A stretch of 64,000 nucleotides of DNA, taken from positions 69,967,505 to 70,031,504 of the forward strand of contig JAVHZZ010000005.1 of NCBI GenBank assembly GCA_036250195.1, in the 5' to 3' direction. The stretch comes from Mixophyes australis (Eukaryota; Chordata; Amphibia; Anura; Limnodynastidae). The notes beneath the pieces were generated by a model that made no database searches, was not told the DNA's origin, and was given only the letters and a program-made list of their open reading frames with translations. Below are positions 43,226 to 56,165 of this stretch, piece after piece. The position numbers and the translations under genes were made by a program. How positions within the stretch are numbered: position 1 is the first letter of the stretch; each line of letters opens with the position of its first letter.

Positions 43226-43429
43226 TCTGAGCCAGCCTCTCCTGCTTTCCCCTTCTTGCACCAGCATATCTCTATCTGTCTCATGTGTGCCTCTGTCCCC
43301 CTCTTTGTGCGTCTTCTCTAATTATGAATGTTCCCATCTATCCTTCACCCTAGTGAGGGATTATTCATTATGTAACCTAGACTTTAGTCTAGGGTCCATA
43401 ATTGTGGTAGACAAATTAGAATTTAAACT

Positions 43430-43530
43430 CCAATGTTGCAAGGACTGATGTGAACGATTACATATTCATATTCTCTGTACAGTGCTGCGTAATATGATTT
43501 GCACTATATGAGCAAATAAATAATAATAAT
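43430..43530 (+). repeat. Degraded SINE/LINE 3' tail
   Basis: AATTTAAACTCCAATG, CTGTACAGTGCTGCG and the final (AATA)n/(AAT)n match the tail at 30640-30787 and, in reverse, 42442-42560. Confidence 0.62.
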
Positions 43531-44234
43531 AATGCAGCATTGTTCAGAGGCAGCATACAGATGTTACTTTCTTTTATTTTCTTAAATTTCTAGTGACTTT
43601 ATAACCCAATATATTATTAATAAGTTTCTGAGCAGTGTGACATTATGATACTATAACTACGTAGCTAAATATTAAATAAATCTGCCCACACTCTGCATAT
43701 GATAACATATATCAACACCGAGCAGTGTTTGGAAGAAAAGTTAATAACCTGAGTATGAAAATCCTAAGGGTACAAGAAAACCACATTAACCACTGAACCT
43801 TCCTCATGATTGCTTGTGAAATAGAATAATCGCTGAGGATTATGGTTTTGTTCAGCATCCAGAGGTTTTCTACTACAAGTTGAAGTTTGTTCTGGCATGT
43901 CTTATTTGTGATAAATTATTAAAGCTGTACACATTCACTTGAACTCATAATTTTTTCAAGGCTTATATGACTGTATTGGTTTGATTTTAAATTTGTCTTG
44001 AATTCAAATCGGTGAAATTAAAAATAAATAGAAAAAGTCTGTTGGTTTAAAAGCAAAGTGCTGTCATTGAATTCAGTATAGTTTAGTTCTTATTGTCATT
44101 AATATTCTGCCTACAATAGCAGTCACATTCTCTAGCACTATATTGCAGCACTTTTTGGAAGACTAAAAAAAAGAAATCCAAAAAGATTTCAAATAATGAA
44201 TTACCGTTAAATACACATGAAAATTAATACACAC
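43531..44234. other. Unassigned AT-rich DNA
   Basis: Nothing recognised. Confidence 0.5.
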
Positions 44235-44486
44235 CAGGGGCGCACGGAGGATTGTTCCCCCCCCATCCCAAAAAAACCCAAAAAACCCAACCCACGCGAG
44301 AGCTACTGCGCATGCGCATCAGCTCCGTTTAGGCAGCGCTGTCTTATACAGCAGCCGCGGCGCTGTCAAAGAAGCGTCCGCGCGGCTGCTGTATATGACA
44401 GTGCCGCTATAGTGCCCATTTAGTTAGCACAGGGGGGGGGGGGGGGGGTTCTGGAGACTCAGAAACCACCCCTGCGTGCGCCACTG
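44235..44486. repeat. hAT-type MITE, GC-rich, with an NRF1-type palindrome
   Basis: Inverted ends CAGGGGCGCACGGAGG and CCCTGCGTGCGCCACTG are typical of hAT. Inside, TACAGCAGCCGCG pairs with CGCGGCTGCTGTA, and TGCGCATGCGCA at 44307-44318 matches the NRF1 consensus. A run of 17 G lies at 44432-44448. A clean 8-bp target duplication was not found. Confidence 0.72.
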
Positions 44487-44756
44487 CACACAATACATCA
44501 CCCCAGCTTTGCTCCTGCCCACTGAGTGCTCGGTTCATGAGAAATTGCCAAATAGCTGGGCAGGTGCAAACTCTTAGCAGAGAATGTGCCACAGGAGGGC
44601 TCACCTCAAAGGGGGTATTATGGTAGCCTGTCTGCATGTACATTAGTTTATGCAGTTATGTCTCCCACCGCCCATCATAGATGCAGTGCACCTTGCCTTA
44701 TGGAATTCTGGTTGTTTTTGGACCATTCAGTCTTCTGTTGCATTGACCTCTGCTTG

Positions 44757-45440
44757 TATATTTTTTTTATTATCTTTTATTTATAAGGCACTACAAAAGG
44801 TCTGCTTTGCCGTATACGACATATACAGTAATACACAATAGACAGACAGCAATGATTCATAACACATTACATAATACATAATACATGAAAAACAAAATAA
44901 TACAATGACCAGACATACTGATTATATAAAAAATATACAGATAACATGGTAATGCAGATCAAATTATTTATGGGACAGCGAGTAAGAGTGAAGGTAATGT
45001 CCAATGCGAAGCCAAAAGTCAAGAAAACAGGGCTAGTGAAGCAGGCCAAGAGATACAGAAGGTGATGGAATAGTAGAAGAAAAATGCAAAGAAAGAGGGA
45101 CTGCTCGTGAGAGTTTACATCCTAAAGGAAAGTGGAAAACACAAATAGGGTGGAGGTGATAGCCAAGACAAAGGAGTTAGTAGGAGGGATGGTAGACTGT
45201 AATAAAGAAATGAGTCTTAAGGGCACGCTTGAAGACAGAGAGGGGAGGCAAAAGAAGAGCGGCGTGAAAGTAAGATGAGTCTCGTATAGAATGAAGGAGA
45301 GGCGAGGTGAGAGTGGGGGAGGTCATTGAGGAGAAGGTTACAGTAATCAAGACGGGAAATGATGACCACATGGATAATGGTTTTAGTGGCATCCTAAGAT
45401 AGGAAGGCCGGACGCAGGCTATGTTACGTATTTGGAAGCA
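44757..45440 (-). repeat. L2-clade LINE 3' end: ORF2 C-terminus plus 3' UTR
   Basis: The minus-strand frame around 45390-45180 ends in LPPLSVFKRALKTHFF, matching the L2/CR1-type ORF2 terminus (SFKxxLKTHLF). It is followed by about 400 bp of T-rich 3' UTR finishing TATAAATAAAAGATAAT near 44765. The coding part further 5' is gone, as is usual for 5'-truncated LINEs. Confidence 0.7.
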
Positions 45441-45454
45441 ACAAATCAGGTGAG

Positions 45455-45765
45455 ATCAGGGGTTGTGATGTGGCTGAGGGGGGTTCTAATGTGGATGGGG
45501 GGGTTGTGATGTGGCTGGGGGAGTTGTTATGTGGCTGGGGGGTATAATATGGCTGGGGGGTTGTAATGGGGCTGAGGGCGTTGTGATGTGGATGAGGACG
45601 TTGTGATGTGGCTGAGGGCGTTGTGATGTGGCTGGTGTTTGATTTGATGTGGTATGATGTGTCTGGGCAGTGGCGTGAGGTAGCTGGGCAGTAGCGTGAT
45701 TTTGCTGTGGGGGGGTGTAATGTGGCTGAACGGTAGCGAGATGTGGCTGGGGGATGACGTGATAA
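45455..45765. repeat. GATGTGGCTGGGGG minisatellite
   Basis: About fourteen diverged units of roughly 18-24 bp based on GTTGTGATGTGGCTGGGGG. The left half is G-rich and regular; the right half (from about 45640) is more diverged, with a GCAGTGGCGTGA variant. The strand bias (G-rich top strand) is strong. Confidence 0.85.
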
Positions 45766-46099
45766 ATGTAATGTTTTATTATAATGTATGTATTATATAC
45801 TGCGTGATCTGTGTTATGTACTGTGTTGTTGCTCGGATTTCAATATTTTATGTGCCTATACATTTTCCAAATAGGACCCAATATTCCAGAATGCATACAA
45901 GAATACAGTACCAGGGTGTGAAAGCTGCAATAAGAGGAAGGTGATATTAACAGCGTTTTAAACATAATATGTCATATTTAAAGTGACACAGCTATGCCCC
46001 ATGTTGAACACGCCCCCAAACTGTGACAATGACCCCTTGAGTGGCACTGCCGCATTGCGGTGGCACACAGCACCTTGGCTTCTCCTCTATGGAGGCGGC
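45766..46099. other. Unassigned DNA
   Basis: Nothing recognised. Confidence 0.5.
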
Positions 46100-46510
46100 C
46101 AGGGCTCCAAATTACTCTTGGCAGCCCTGGATACACAACCACCTACTGGGGAGAAGGTGGATATTGTAACCTCCCTTACCCCTGTCACAAATATTGGAGA
46201 AGCTTCAGGCAGACTTGCCTTCTTGCACCAATAATGTTGCTAAAAAATTAGCCTTGCAGCAGGAGCATGTTCCCTGGAGTACAAATAAATTGCCCTACAG
46301 CAGAAGCAAAACAAGATTTTGTAAAAGTTTCCACTGCCATCATAGCAAACACACAAATGATGGTGGCTCACCCAGAATGGAGCCAGCACAGTCAGAATTT
46401 GGCCATATGGGAAGCATTTGTCATGATTAAGCCAGAACCAGAAGTAGTAGAAGGTACACCATTTACCTCTGCATCAGTAGCCACCACTCAATGCACTCAC
46501 CCCTAGCCAG
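46100..46510 (+). pseudogene. Possible second ORF of a Harbinger element (uncertain)
   Basis: Two overlapping plus-strand frames carry unusually protein-like sequence (for example NVAKKLALQQEHVPWSTNK, then in another frame HPEWSQHSQNLAIWEAFVM), as in a gene broken by a frameshift. It converges on the Harbinger transposase remnant at 46800-47060. PIF/Harbinger elements normally carry a second, Myb-like gene, so this is one candidate, but I do not recognise a Myb/SANT domain. It may equally be unrelated. Confidence 0.25.
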
Positions 46511-46799
46511 GTATGATCATAAGAACCTAATCAGGGCCTGGTGGCAAACAGTTGAGAGAATAAATAATTGACTGTATTTCCTTTTATATATATTTTTTTT
46601 ATTTTGTTTAAGCATTACAAATGTCTTCTTCCATAATTTATATGAAAATAGATGTTCTCAGCAGGATGTCTTTGGTATAAAGTAGGGAGCACACTATAGT
46701 GTAGGAAGATTTCCTTCTATGTAATTTCTAGTGTACTTATTCTGAAATATTATTGTATAATATGATCCCTCTGGCATTCTTCCAATGGTCAAAGGCTAA

Positions 46800-47060
46800 G
46801 GATCAGGCTCTAATGGTTTCTCCACCAAAATAGGCTTCTCCTCCTCCTCAATAGACACCACATTTTGAATGGCAATATTATAAAGAATGTCACATAGTGC
46901 AATTATGTTGCGCATAACTTTGGACACATACATGATGACCCCTCCAGACCAAAGCCAGGCTATAAGGAGGCCTAATGTTTGTTTGATCTGGTAGAGGCAC
47001 GTGCATAATTTTATTCAAATTCTTAATCTGTGGTTGAATGTAGTAGAGGAGTGGAGGTCT
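46800..47060 (-). pseudogene. PIF/Harbinger transposase C-terminal remnant
   Basis: Minus-strand frames give GYRVYPLRPPLL, IKNLNKIMHVPLPDQTNIRP and then, after a frameshift, GGVIMYVSKVMRNIIALCDI followed by LYNIAIQNV. These line up with the HARBI1-type order GD.gYPL.PWLL ... N..h...R..IER ... P.k...II.aCc.LHNia. The catalytic D of GDxGYPL is lost (AGYRVYPL) and several positions are substituted. Only the last third of the transposase is present. Confidence 0.52.
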
Positions 47061-50000
47061 TAAAGGGTAAACTCTGTATCCTGCAATGAGAACATACCCA
47101 ATTCTAGGCAAAAAAAATATGTGGGTACATTTTATCCTAAAATCCAAAGAGGCTTACACATGACCTGTAGATGTCCCCCATGCGCCAAGGTCTTCACTGC
47201 TGGTGATTCTGCTGTCACAGTTCATGGATGAAGCAATTGCTAACAAAAAAGTCTCTATGAAAAAGAACACAAACAACAGAGGAATGATGATATGTTTGTG
47301 AAATCTGCAAAACATTAAAGAAATATGTTGAATACATGCTCCACAGTTAGCATTGTTCATATTGTGCAATGTGTTTGTAAGCAAGGGTGTGTAAACAGTT
47401 AAGACATATAAGTACGGCATCCATGCATCATATATGATGGATGTGGGATAAAAATGCCTTCTTTTTCATGTGTAAGTAGACTTATAATGAAGAATAATAT
47501 TTTATAATATCACTTTATTCTGCACTAATGTAATTTTACAGTTCTGCTCTAATAAACATAACAAAAATATATTACATGATGCAGTCTCCAAAAATGTTTA
47601 CTGTAAAAAAACAAAACAATTACAAAGTGAATTACACAGGCATGATATCCAAAGAAAAGAAGACTGTTTACAGTAGAAGTGGGGAATGTTACAAGCCAGT
47701 ATACAAATCTTACTCACCACATTCCCCTAGTCCAAAACTTAGATATCCACTTTAATGAATACAGTGTTTAAAGTGGTAAATATCCCCACAACCATTGTTT
47801 AATAGTTAAAAAGTGCAATTTCAATAATATCGCCTAAAGTCATGCATATTAAAATGAAAAAAATAAATGTGAATATATGTCTGTGACTTGATATAGCTGT
47901 GACTAATCTATAAAGTACAATCTTAGGGAGGAGACATTCCGCTTCAGCCAATGAGTAGTGGCTATCGTATAGTTGTACCACCCCTCCAGCAATCACAGGA
48001 GATACACAGACGAATCTACTTATGTCTTCGCATATAAATTAGTCGCATTTACATGCCCGTCCTTTCCCTATCTAATGCGCAAAAAAGACGATCTATAATT
48101 CCAAATTCTATATAGCATGACAACAACATACTCAGGAGAGTCCAGAATTTTAAAACTGAGCCATTTTTTGCTATTTCATTTCATTTTAACTTATATCTCA
48201 CAAACAAAATATTTTTTTTTTATTTTGTAAGTTCAGAACTTAAGACCAAATGTAAAATTTAGCTCAGTTGAGAGAAATGAAAAGACAAACTTGCCCTGAC
48301 AAAATATAACATTTTTCACCAAGGTATTGTAAACAGGTATTAAACTGATGTATGCAGGGCCCTAGAAACATGCTAAGCCTGGTTAGCGTGGCTGGAGGGC
48401 ACTGCGCTTACTGGGTATAGAGCGGGTATCGGAGCAAGTAAAGGGCTGCAATGATGTATATATGCATTTCAACTGCTTGAACATTTTTATTTATACACAT
48501 TTTCATGAATTCAACTTCATTTGGGCTACTATAAAGAAAAATGTGCATGGCAGCAGTGTAGGCAAACTAAATCCATTAAAAAATGTGCCAAAAATTTTCA
48601 TGTCCTTACCTGTAAAAACACAATGTATAAGTATGAGTGTTGCCTTTTTTGGTTCCTTAAATTCTTTCAAAAGATAAACATATTAGTAAAAAACAGCCTA
48701 CAGGCTACATTTAGAGAAGAAGTGAATTTCCCCAATATGCAAAGCAATTCACTATATTAAGCTAGTATTTTTATTGTTCGAAACTGTGAACTTAAATATG
48801 CCTGAATCATTTCCCTCATCTTTGTTTGTGAATTATTTCAGTATGACAAATAATTAGCAAAGTCCAAGTTTTAATTCTGATGAACTGATATGCTTAATGC
48901 AAAGCTTGGGGCTCACTTTTATGAGGCACTGTTTCTGCCTATGCAAGCTGGAATGGCTACATTTGATAGTATATTTAATTTTTTTTTTTAATTCAGACAG
49001 TGAATATTACTATGTTTTTAATTCAATGATTGGATTGAAAAACATTTAAAGTACCATACAATGTAGTCATTTAAGCTCATATCAAGTTGAACCCATTCCC
49101 CTTGTTTGAATTTAGCTAAATTTGTTAGTAAAGCTTGATTTATCACAAATTTTAAAGATTTAAAACCAGTTGATCGCCCAATTTGAGAACCAATTGAGCA
49201 GAGTATTATTAAACTAGGAATAGAAATTCACCTTTTACCCTGATAAAGTGAGCTAGTGTAAGAATGGCAAAGTGGACCATGACTTGAAGTACAGTTGGTG
49301 AGGTGAGCCTGGCAGCAAAATTCATTATTGATGAAGTGAAACAGTCTGCAAGAAGGAAAATCAAGTCAATAGAGTTGCTTTAGTAAAGGAAAGATACTGT
49401 ATAGTAGGTGAGCGCATAAAAAGTTTGGTGCCTTCATGTGAGCGATTAATGTTGGCCTCATTTACAAAGTGTCTTGAAGTTGGCCTCATTTACAAAGTGT
49501 CTTGGTTTTACACCAATGCATCTGTAAGATCTGCCCAGCACATATCAATCTAGAATACTTAGACATTCAGAAAGGCACAAATGTCTGAATAGGTGCACCT
49601 TTTTTCCTCCAAAAATACTGCTCATTGTAGCCTAGTCAATGGCTTAAATCATGAGAGTGAGGAGACATTGGACTGTTTTTATTACATGTGTCACTTTTGT
49701 GCAAAGTTTTTTATTATATTACTCAGAGTGCACCTAGAAATGTAAACTGCAGCACAGAGGTGCAAAATAGATGCCAATAAAGTGTAGGCCAAAGGCCTCC
49801 AGTTCTGGTTCTATGTCCTTTTGAGAACTGGATATGTCCAAGCGCTCCTCACTATATCAGGAATGTCCCTGAAAATGACCCCCCTTGTTCTCATATCTAT
49901 AATGTAAAACATGGCAGATCAGTGCACCTAGTCCACACTTTACAAGGAGCACCTTCACTCAGCCAGTACTCTGCTCCTCCACAGAATGGCCATCTTGTTT

Positions 50001-51410
50001 TGCAAACATCGGCACTTCAGGGTGCACAGATGAGTGCTTGTACTGCTCCTCTCATGTTTTGCACATTGTAAGATTTGGTCAGTAATTGATGAGAATCATT
50101 TGTTTAATCTTTTAACAGATGAAGCATTTTCGCGTAATGTATTTGTTACTATCAATTCGGATTCGGGGAAGAGTCACATACCATACGCCCAGTAAAGCAA
50201 GAGAGAAAGGCTGCTATGTGCTGTGAACCACAACAAATCATCTCTTCACATTTCCACAAATGACCCGTTACTGAGGCCTCTATCACAGAGTCACACTAAG
50301 TAAATATGTAATTGCTAAATTCATAAAACAAGCACAACTGCTCATTACACTTTCCTTAACAAAATTAGGCCAAATTTATAGTCCGGTTAATACCCTGGAA
50401 CCAATGTTTGAATTTCACTGGAAGATATTTTATATATGAATTTCAAATATCATAGAATATGTTTCTGTTCTGTATGGAAAGACTTGTAATAGAGCAGCAA
50501 ACCACTGTTAGTAAATGTTCAATAATAGCTTGTAAACTACACAAGTACTTGGCCCTTTATTACCCTTCCAATACAAAAGGATAACTCTCCACGAAGAAAC
50601 TGTGAATGATGCCATCAGCGGATTTGGCTTCATTGCTCCAACCTCAGCAAATAGGAAATATTTTGTGGATTTAGGAGCAATGGGGCTTATACAGATTGAG
50701 TACTACGCTTCTGTACTTGCATGAAATCTCTCTGCACATGCTCAGAAAAGCGGTCACACACATATATTCCCATGCATCTGGATATGCGGGATGGGGTAGG
50801 ACAGTGCCATTCGAATGTAGTTTGACTACAGTAGGCGTATGTTCGCATAATTGCAAACAGATGCAGACATATGTTTACATGTGTGTTTAAGCAAAACTTT
50901 TATTTCCCTTACAAGAGACAGGGAGATGTTTCTTCTGTATTAGGGTGGTTTTAACAATTTTATTGCTATATTAATGCCTAACAGGAAATGTGGTTTTGCA
51001 AATAAAGGAAATGGTTAAAAACATTGTCGCAAGTAGGACATAAATGTATTGGACATATACCTGCTGTAAATCAGGCACATATGCTACTGTTGCAGACTGT
51101 CACTCATCTTAGGATAGTTGCTTCTTTGCATTTCATCGCAATTGCTGCTTTTTTAATGAACGCAAATTGTGTCTCAGATCTTAGCCGTAATTTCAGTCTA
51201 CATCAGGCAAGAAAGATGAGATCAATGGGCACAACCAAAGGCAATGGCTTAGAATCACTATGTCAGTACGGCTTTTGGAACAAACAATTTGAAATGCAAT
51301 TTCCCTTCATATCTCTTTAGGTGCAATTGAGTATATACCGTTCATGCTGAATTGTTGATGGGGATATAGAGCTGCTAAGCTATTTGGACAATCATGCTGC
51401 CATGTCCTAC
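47061..51410. other. Long unassigned stretch
   Basis: No gene or clear repeat recognised in about 4.3 kb. The open frames here are short and lack family motifs. GTTGGCCTCATTTACAAAGTGTCTT occurs twice in a row near 49451-49504, a 30-bp tandem duplication. Confidence 0.5.
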
Positions 51411-51603
51411 CAGGGGGTAAATGTATGCAGCTCCGGGTTCTTCAACACCCGCGAGTTCGGCATCTTCAGGGCTTAAATTTAAAGCGGCGCTGCCTTGTAA
51501 AGGGAAACTTCCCTTTACAAGGCAGCGCTGCTTTAAATTTAAGCCCTGAAGACGCCGAACTCGCGGGTGTTGAAGAACCTGGGCTTCATACATTTACCAC
51601 CAG
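51411..51603. repeat. Palindromic MITE, GGGGGTAAATGTATG ends with a GC-rich cassette
   Basis: Nearly the whole 193 bp is one hairpin: CGCGAGTTCGGCATCTTCAG, TTAAATTTAAAGCGGCGCTG and CCTTGTAAAGGGAA on the left, mirrored on the right around a GAAACTTC loop. The cassette is shared with 27525-27620. Confidence 0.88.
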
Positions 51604-52292
51604 ATGTGAATGCACTTATATATGCAAAATATACTGTGAACATTAAATGTCAAAATTGCCATAATCCCTCCAGCCAAATAATTAAAAATGACCTGCCTCT
51701 ATTATAATAATTAAAAGCAAATAACTTCGTACAGGTTTGCATAAGTATACACATGCCAACATGCTCTCATGGGTCTCTTTAGTAGGATGGTACCAAACTT
51801 CTAACAGGCTTCCTAGAGCCTGTTTAAACAACTAGTGCCTACTTCCATAAAGTGTGTAGACAGATACAATGTTTCTATTTGTTTTGAATCATCCCTAAAT
51901 CTTGGTGTTTTCCAATAAGATATTGTTTAGTCATTCCTATCACTACATGTTTCCTTGGATAATGGCAAATGTTATAAAAAGAACTGAGCTAAGGGCAGCA
52001 ATCCCAAGAGAAAATGTGGTTTGTTTTTTAACATAACTCATTATGGCTATCTATAAAAGAATGTTGGAATTTACAATGTTTCCTTGGTTTGTTAATTGGG
52101 GCAACTATTAATGATTTACAGTTCTGCACAGTGTCATGGACTACCATGGCAACCACAGTCACATGGCGTGATGTAGTAAGCAGAGAGACTTTGGAATGTC
52201 CCTCTCTGCTCTGTCTGCTCCGTGTAGTGTAAAATCCTCCAGATTTCCTTCCCCTCTGTCTCTACATGACATTATGAGAGCTGAGAGCCTTA
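51604..52292. other. Unassigned DNA
   Basis: Nothing recognised. Confidence 0.5.
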
Positions 52293-52440
52293 CTGGTATA
52301 TTTACTAAACTGCGGGTTTGAAAAAGTGGAGATGTTGCCTTTAGCAACCAGTCAGATTCTTGCTGTCATATTGTAGAATGTACTGAATTAATGCTAACTA
52401 GAATCTGATTGGTGCTGTAGGCAACATCTCCACTTTTTTT
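52293..52440. repeat. Palindromic MITE, TATTTACTAAACTGCGGG family, right end truncated
   Basis: It contains TTTACTAAACTGCGGGTTTG and both copies of the GATGTTGCC/GGCAACATC cassette, but stops in CTCCACTTTTTTTGG without the terminal repeat. Confidence 0.8.
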
Positions 52441-53240
52441 GGTTATACTTGTTTTACTCTGTAGTGTTGTACCCTGTTTAGTCTACTGTTTGTACTGTAT
52501 CTTGTATTTTGTATTGTGTGTGGCACTGCGCAACCTTGTGGAACCAAATAAATAAAGAATAATAATAATAAATGACAGCCATATTTTTTGCAACCTCCAG
52601 ATAGATTTTCACAAGAAGATAATGATATGTAAAGGGACAGTTAGATGAATTTTCAAAAGATATTTAACTTGATATTTTAAATACAACACAAAAACTTCTA
52701 TGTGAGATTGCAGCTTTATTAACCATGGCTGCTTCAATTTGAAAATTAGAGTAGCGTGAATTCCAGTAAGCTAAACTTTATATATCTATATATAAGTCTA
52801 CACAAGCAAGATTACACTGAATTATATTAGGTATGTTGAGGCCTCATTTTTTTTGTCTGGCAATAATATTCTCATATTCTATCCCCTCCAGATGAATTTG
52901 TTTACAAGTGGGTTTGACTTTATACAGTCAAAATGCCCCATCAAAATTAGTAACATTTGTAGGAGATAAGCAACGTTTGCAAAATACATCATCCTAAGCA
53001 TACATATATCATCATGTATTTATTTTATACAGATGGAACATGGGACATTTTAATTTGAACATATTGTGGAACAGTAATAAATGTTTAGGTAATTCTAGCC
53101 CCATCTCTCTATGATATGTTAGAAATTGTTCATATAACCATTTTTTGCTTAAAAATTTGTCACATAACTTTGGGTTATGTAGTTTGCTCTTTAATTATAC
53201 AGTGGAGCTACAGATAGAATGGCAAAACATGTTTATGAGG
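52441..53240. other. Unassigned DNA with an (AAT)n tract
   Basis: CAAATAAATAAAGAATAATAATAATAAATG at about 52547-52574 resembles the 3' tail of a LINE or SINE. The rest is not recognised. Confidence 0.5.
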
Positions 53241-53423
53241 CTCAGGGTTATATTTACTAAACTACGGGGTCGAAAAAGTGGAGATGTTGTCTATAGCAAA
53301 CAATATGATTCTAGCTGTTATTTTGTAGAATGTATTAAAGAAATGATAACTAGAATCTGATTGGTTGCTATAGGCAACATCTTCCCTTTTTTAAACCCAC
53401 AGTTTAGTAAATATACCCCTCAG
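53241..53423. repeat. Palindromic MITE, TATTTACTAAACTACGGG family
   Basis: Complete but diverged: left CTCAGGGTTATATTTACTAA, right TTAGTAAATATACCCCTCAG, cassette GAGATGTTGTCTATAGCAA mirrored as TTGCTATAGGCAACATC. Confidence 0.83.
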
Positions 53424-54619
53424 TGTGGTATATGCTTGCATTTGTCTTTATTTACTAAGCCAGAAATACTCTTCTTCAAAACCCAGCAGATTCTCCAATT
53501 ACTCAGAGATCAGTCAAATGCATTGTAATACATTCCTCTCATAAACCAGATAATTTTACGTCAGTGTTGACATTGAAGAAGCTACATGTACGTTTTAGAG
53601 GCAATAAAGCAGTTATAGGAGCTATGTTTTGAACATTAACAGGGCCTAATGTCTACAGTTTAGAGATACACTGCTTAGATTATATGGTGCAGTATCAATT
53701 TTTAACATTTGTCATAAATATTTTTTTTGAATAATTGCCAAATAATGTAATCATGTACAAATGGGTCATGATTACATAACAGTTGAAGAATGTTACATGC
53801 TGTCAATACATTTTCTTTCTTGTTTGGAAGTTTTTATCAGTGGCTGTGAAAAGATCTTTCACATAGTAAACCAACCACTTAAATTCTGAATGTGGCATAA
53901 TGAATTCTTTGTATAAATTTTGCTATTTTCACTCTACAAACATTAACCATTCCACTGCTGTCATCTTTCAGTGAGTTGCATTACAGGTAAAAATGTACAA
54001 CAATGAATGTCCTAGGCTGAACAAAAAATGTGAGAAATGTAGTAATACGCAAATTTATTATGCAAAAAATGAGAGTACCCATGTGTATTAAGATATAAAA
54101 GATGAAATAAAAGAACCTGTTATAAACTTAGGTACAACATTTGTATTTTGATCTATCTGAACAAGGTTGAACTTGTTGGATGTTTGTAATTCATTTCATA
54201 TAGAGACACATTGACAGCACAATCTCCTTGCATGTTTGTCAGGAGCCTCACATTACTATTCTGTGCTGCTAGAAAACCCTGTGTAATTCTAAGCTTGTTG
54301 CTACTTGCTTGCTTCCACTTCTCTCATCCTCATCATGACACTGATCCTGACACAAGCAGCTCTATCCTCACTTACATAATGACACATAGGTCAGGTCCTT
54401 GCCTCCCACAAGATTAACACATTAATTTCCTGAAATATTATGTACTGCTGTGAACATGCTGATGATCTTATTGGCTATGAATTGTTCTAGGAGTCAAGCA
54501 CTTCCTACCTCAGTTCATTTTCTTATTAAAGCTACTTGTTCGATGTACTAAAGTTTAATAGTTCGTTCCATCTTTATTTTAACCTAAAATAACTTGAGAC
54601 ATAACCTGGCTGAGACATT
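53424..54619. other. Unassigned DNA
   Basis: Nothing recognised. Confidence 0.5.
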
Positions 54620-54778
54620 GGGCTAGATTTACTATAAACTGCGGGTTTGAAAAAGTGGAGATGTTGTCTATAGCAACCAATCAGATTCTAGTTATCATTT
54701 ATTTAGTATACTCTACAAAATGACAGATAAAGGCAACATCTTCACTTTTTGATCCCGCAATTTAGTAAATGTACCCCA
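54620..54778. repeat. Palindromic MITE, TAGATTTACTATAAACTGCG family, internally deleted
   Basis: Both ends are present, but part of the right half of the hairpin is missing: GACAGATAAAGGCAACATCT joins directly where about 25 bp of the mirror cassette should be. Confidence 0.78.
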
Positions 54779-56048
54779 TTGTGTCTCACTGAACATGTTT
54801 GTTCAGGTTCACTTTTAGCAACATTGCTTTTCGTATGTATACCTCGAACCATCCATTATCTTCAAAAATTCTTAGTGTATTTTTTAAGTCACAATTTTTG
54901 TGGCCACACCTTCTATCTTGCTACACACAGGTAAATGTAGATGCAAAGCATGCATGCTCACAAAACTATAATATTCAAGGTCATGGAAGCCATCTTGGTA
55001 CACAAAAGCAGATGCAAAGTTTAAATTGAAGCACAACAACATCAAAAACGGGGAAAATCAGCCAATGCAAATTATAAATACAAGCCAATATAGTCATAAT
55101 CCAGCATAACAGCACAAACACTATGATAAACACAAGAAATGTAAGAAACTAATTAAAAGGGTCTTAAATTGATCTAGCTCTACAAATATACGGTTTGACA
55201 TTGGGATGAGACCTGTGGTAACCTAGGACAAAATGTTTCATGTTCTCCAAAATGATCTTTTAGAATTCTGCTTGGATGAGCAGGTTTGTAATGAATGACT
55301 GTTTGTTGGTCTGGCCATTGCTTTTCAGTCAAATATCAGCAATGATTGATGTTCTCATTGAGTTATATAAATCAGTTTACTTTTAGCATGATACTTGTCA
55401 CGGAGGTAATGGGTTTTCACAATAACCATGATAGATTTTACCTTGTTGAGTAAAGAATCTAAAAAGGCTTTTTGAAGAAAGCAGAGTGTGCAAAATAAGT
55501 CATACTATAAGATATCAGAACTATTACTAAAGGAATAAAAGACAATGAATATTATCAACTTTTCCTAATTTCGTCAACGGAAATGCCTTATATTTAAGAT
55601 ACAGTATTATTGTTGTTTTATTTTGTATGTATACATAGAACTTTCACTGATTGAAGACAAATGAAAGAACAGACAGACAGATACTTGTATCTGGCTCATG
55701 CAGATACTTCAGCCAGCAGAATACCTAGAGCACTGCAATTAAAGTATGATAATATAACATGTATGCAATATAAAATGTAGAATATGCAAAAACAATATTA
55801 AACAAAATTGTAATATAAAAAGGTGTGTGAGCTAAAGGGTAGTATGTGTAGACAATCTGCTCATAAAATTGCTTGTAGATCAATGAAGTGCAACAGTCAA
55901 CTAATGAGAAGCAGAGGCATACTTAGGGCAGTTTCCTGTTGCCCAAGACACCCCACACATTCAAATCTTGACAGTTCTTTCGATTAGAAGGAGGAAAAAG
56001 CTTCTAAGTACCTTCCAGATTGTTCCTTAATTAACATTTTGTCTGCAG
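54779..56048. other. Unassigned DNA
   Basis: Nothing recognised. Confidence 0.5.
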
Positions 56049-56165
56049 TCTAAGGGGTAGCTTTACTGAAGCATCTAAAAAGGAAATGTAGCAGTGTTGC
56101 CCATAGCAACCAATTAGTTTATTTCTAGTACATATCTGGCACTTATCTAGTACAGAGTGCCTATC
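56049..56165. repeat. Degraded MITE of the TAGCAACCAAT family
   Basis: GTAGCTTTACTGAAGCATCT and GTGTTGCCCATAGCAACCAA match the left half of the palindromic family; the right half is not recognisable. Confidence 0.5.
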
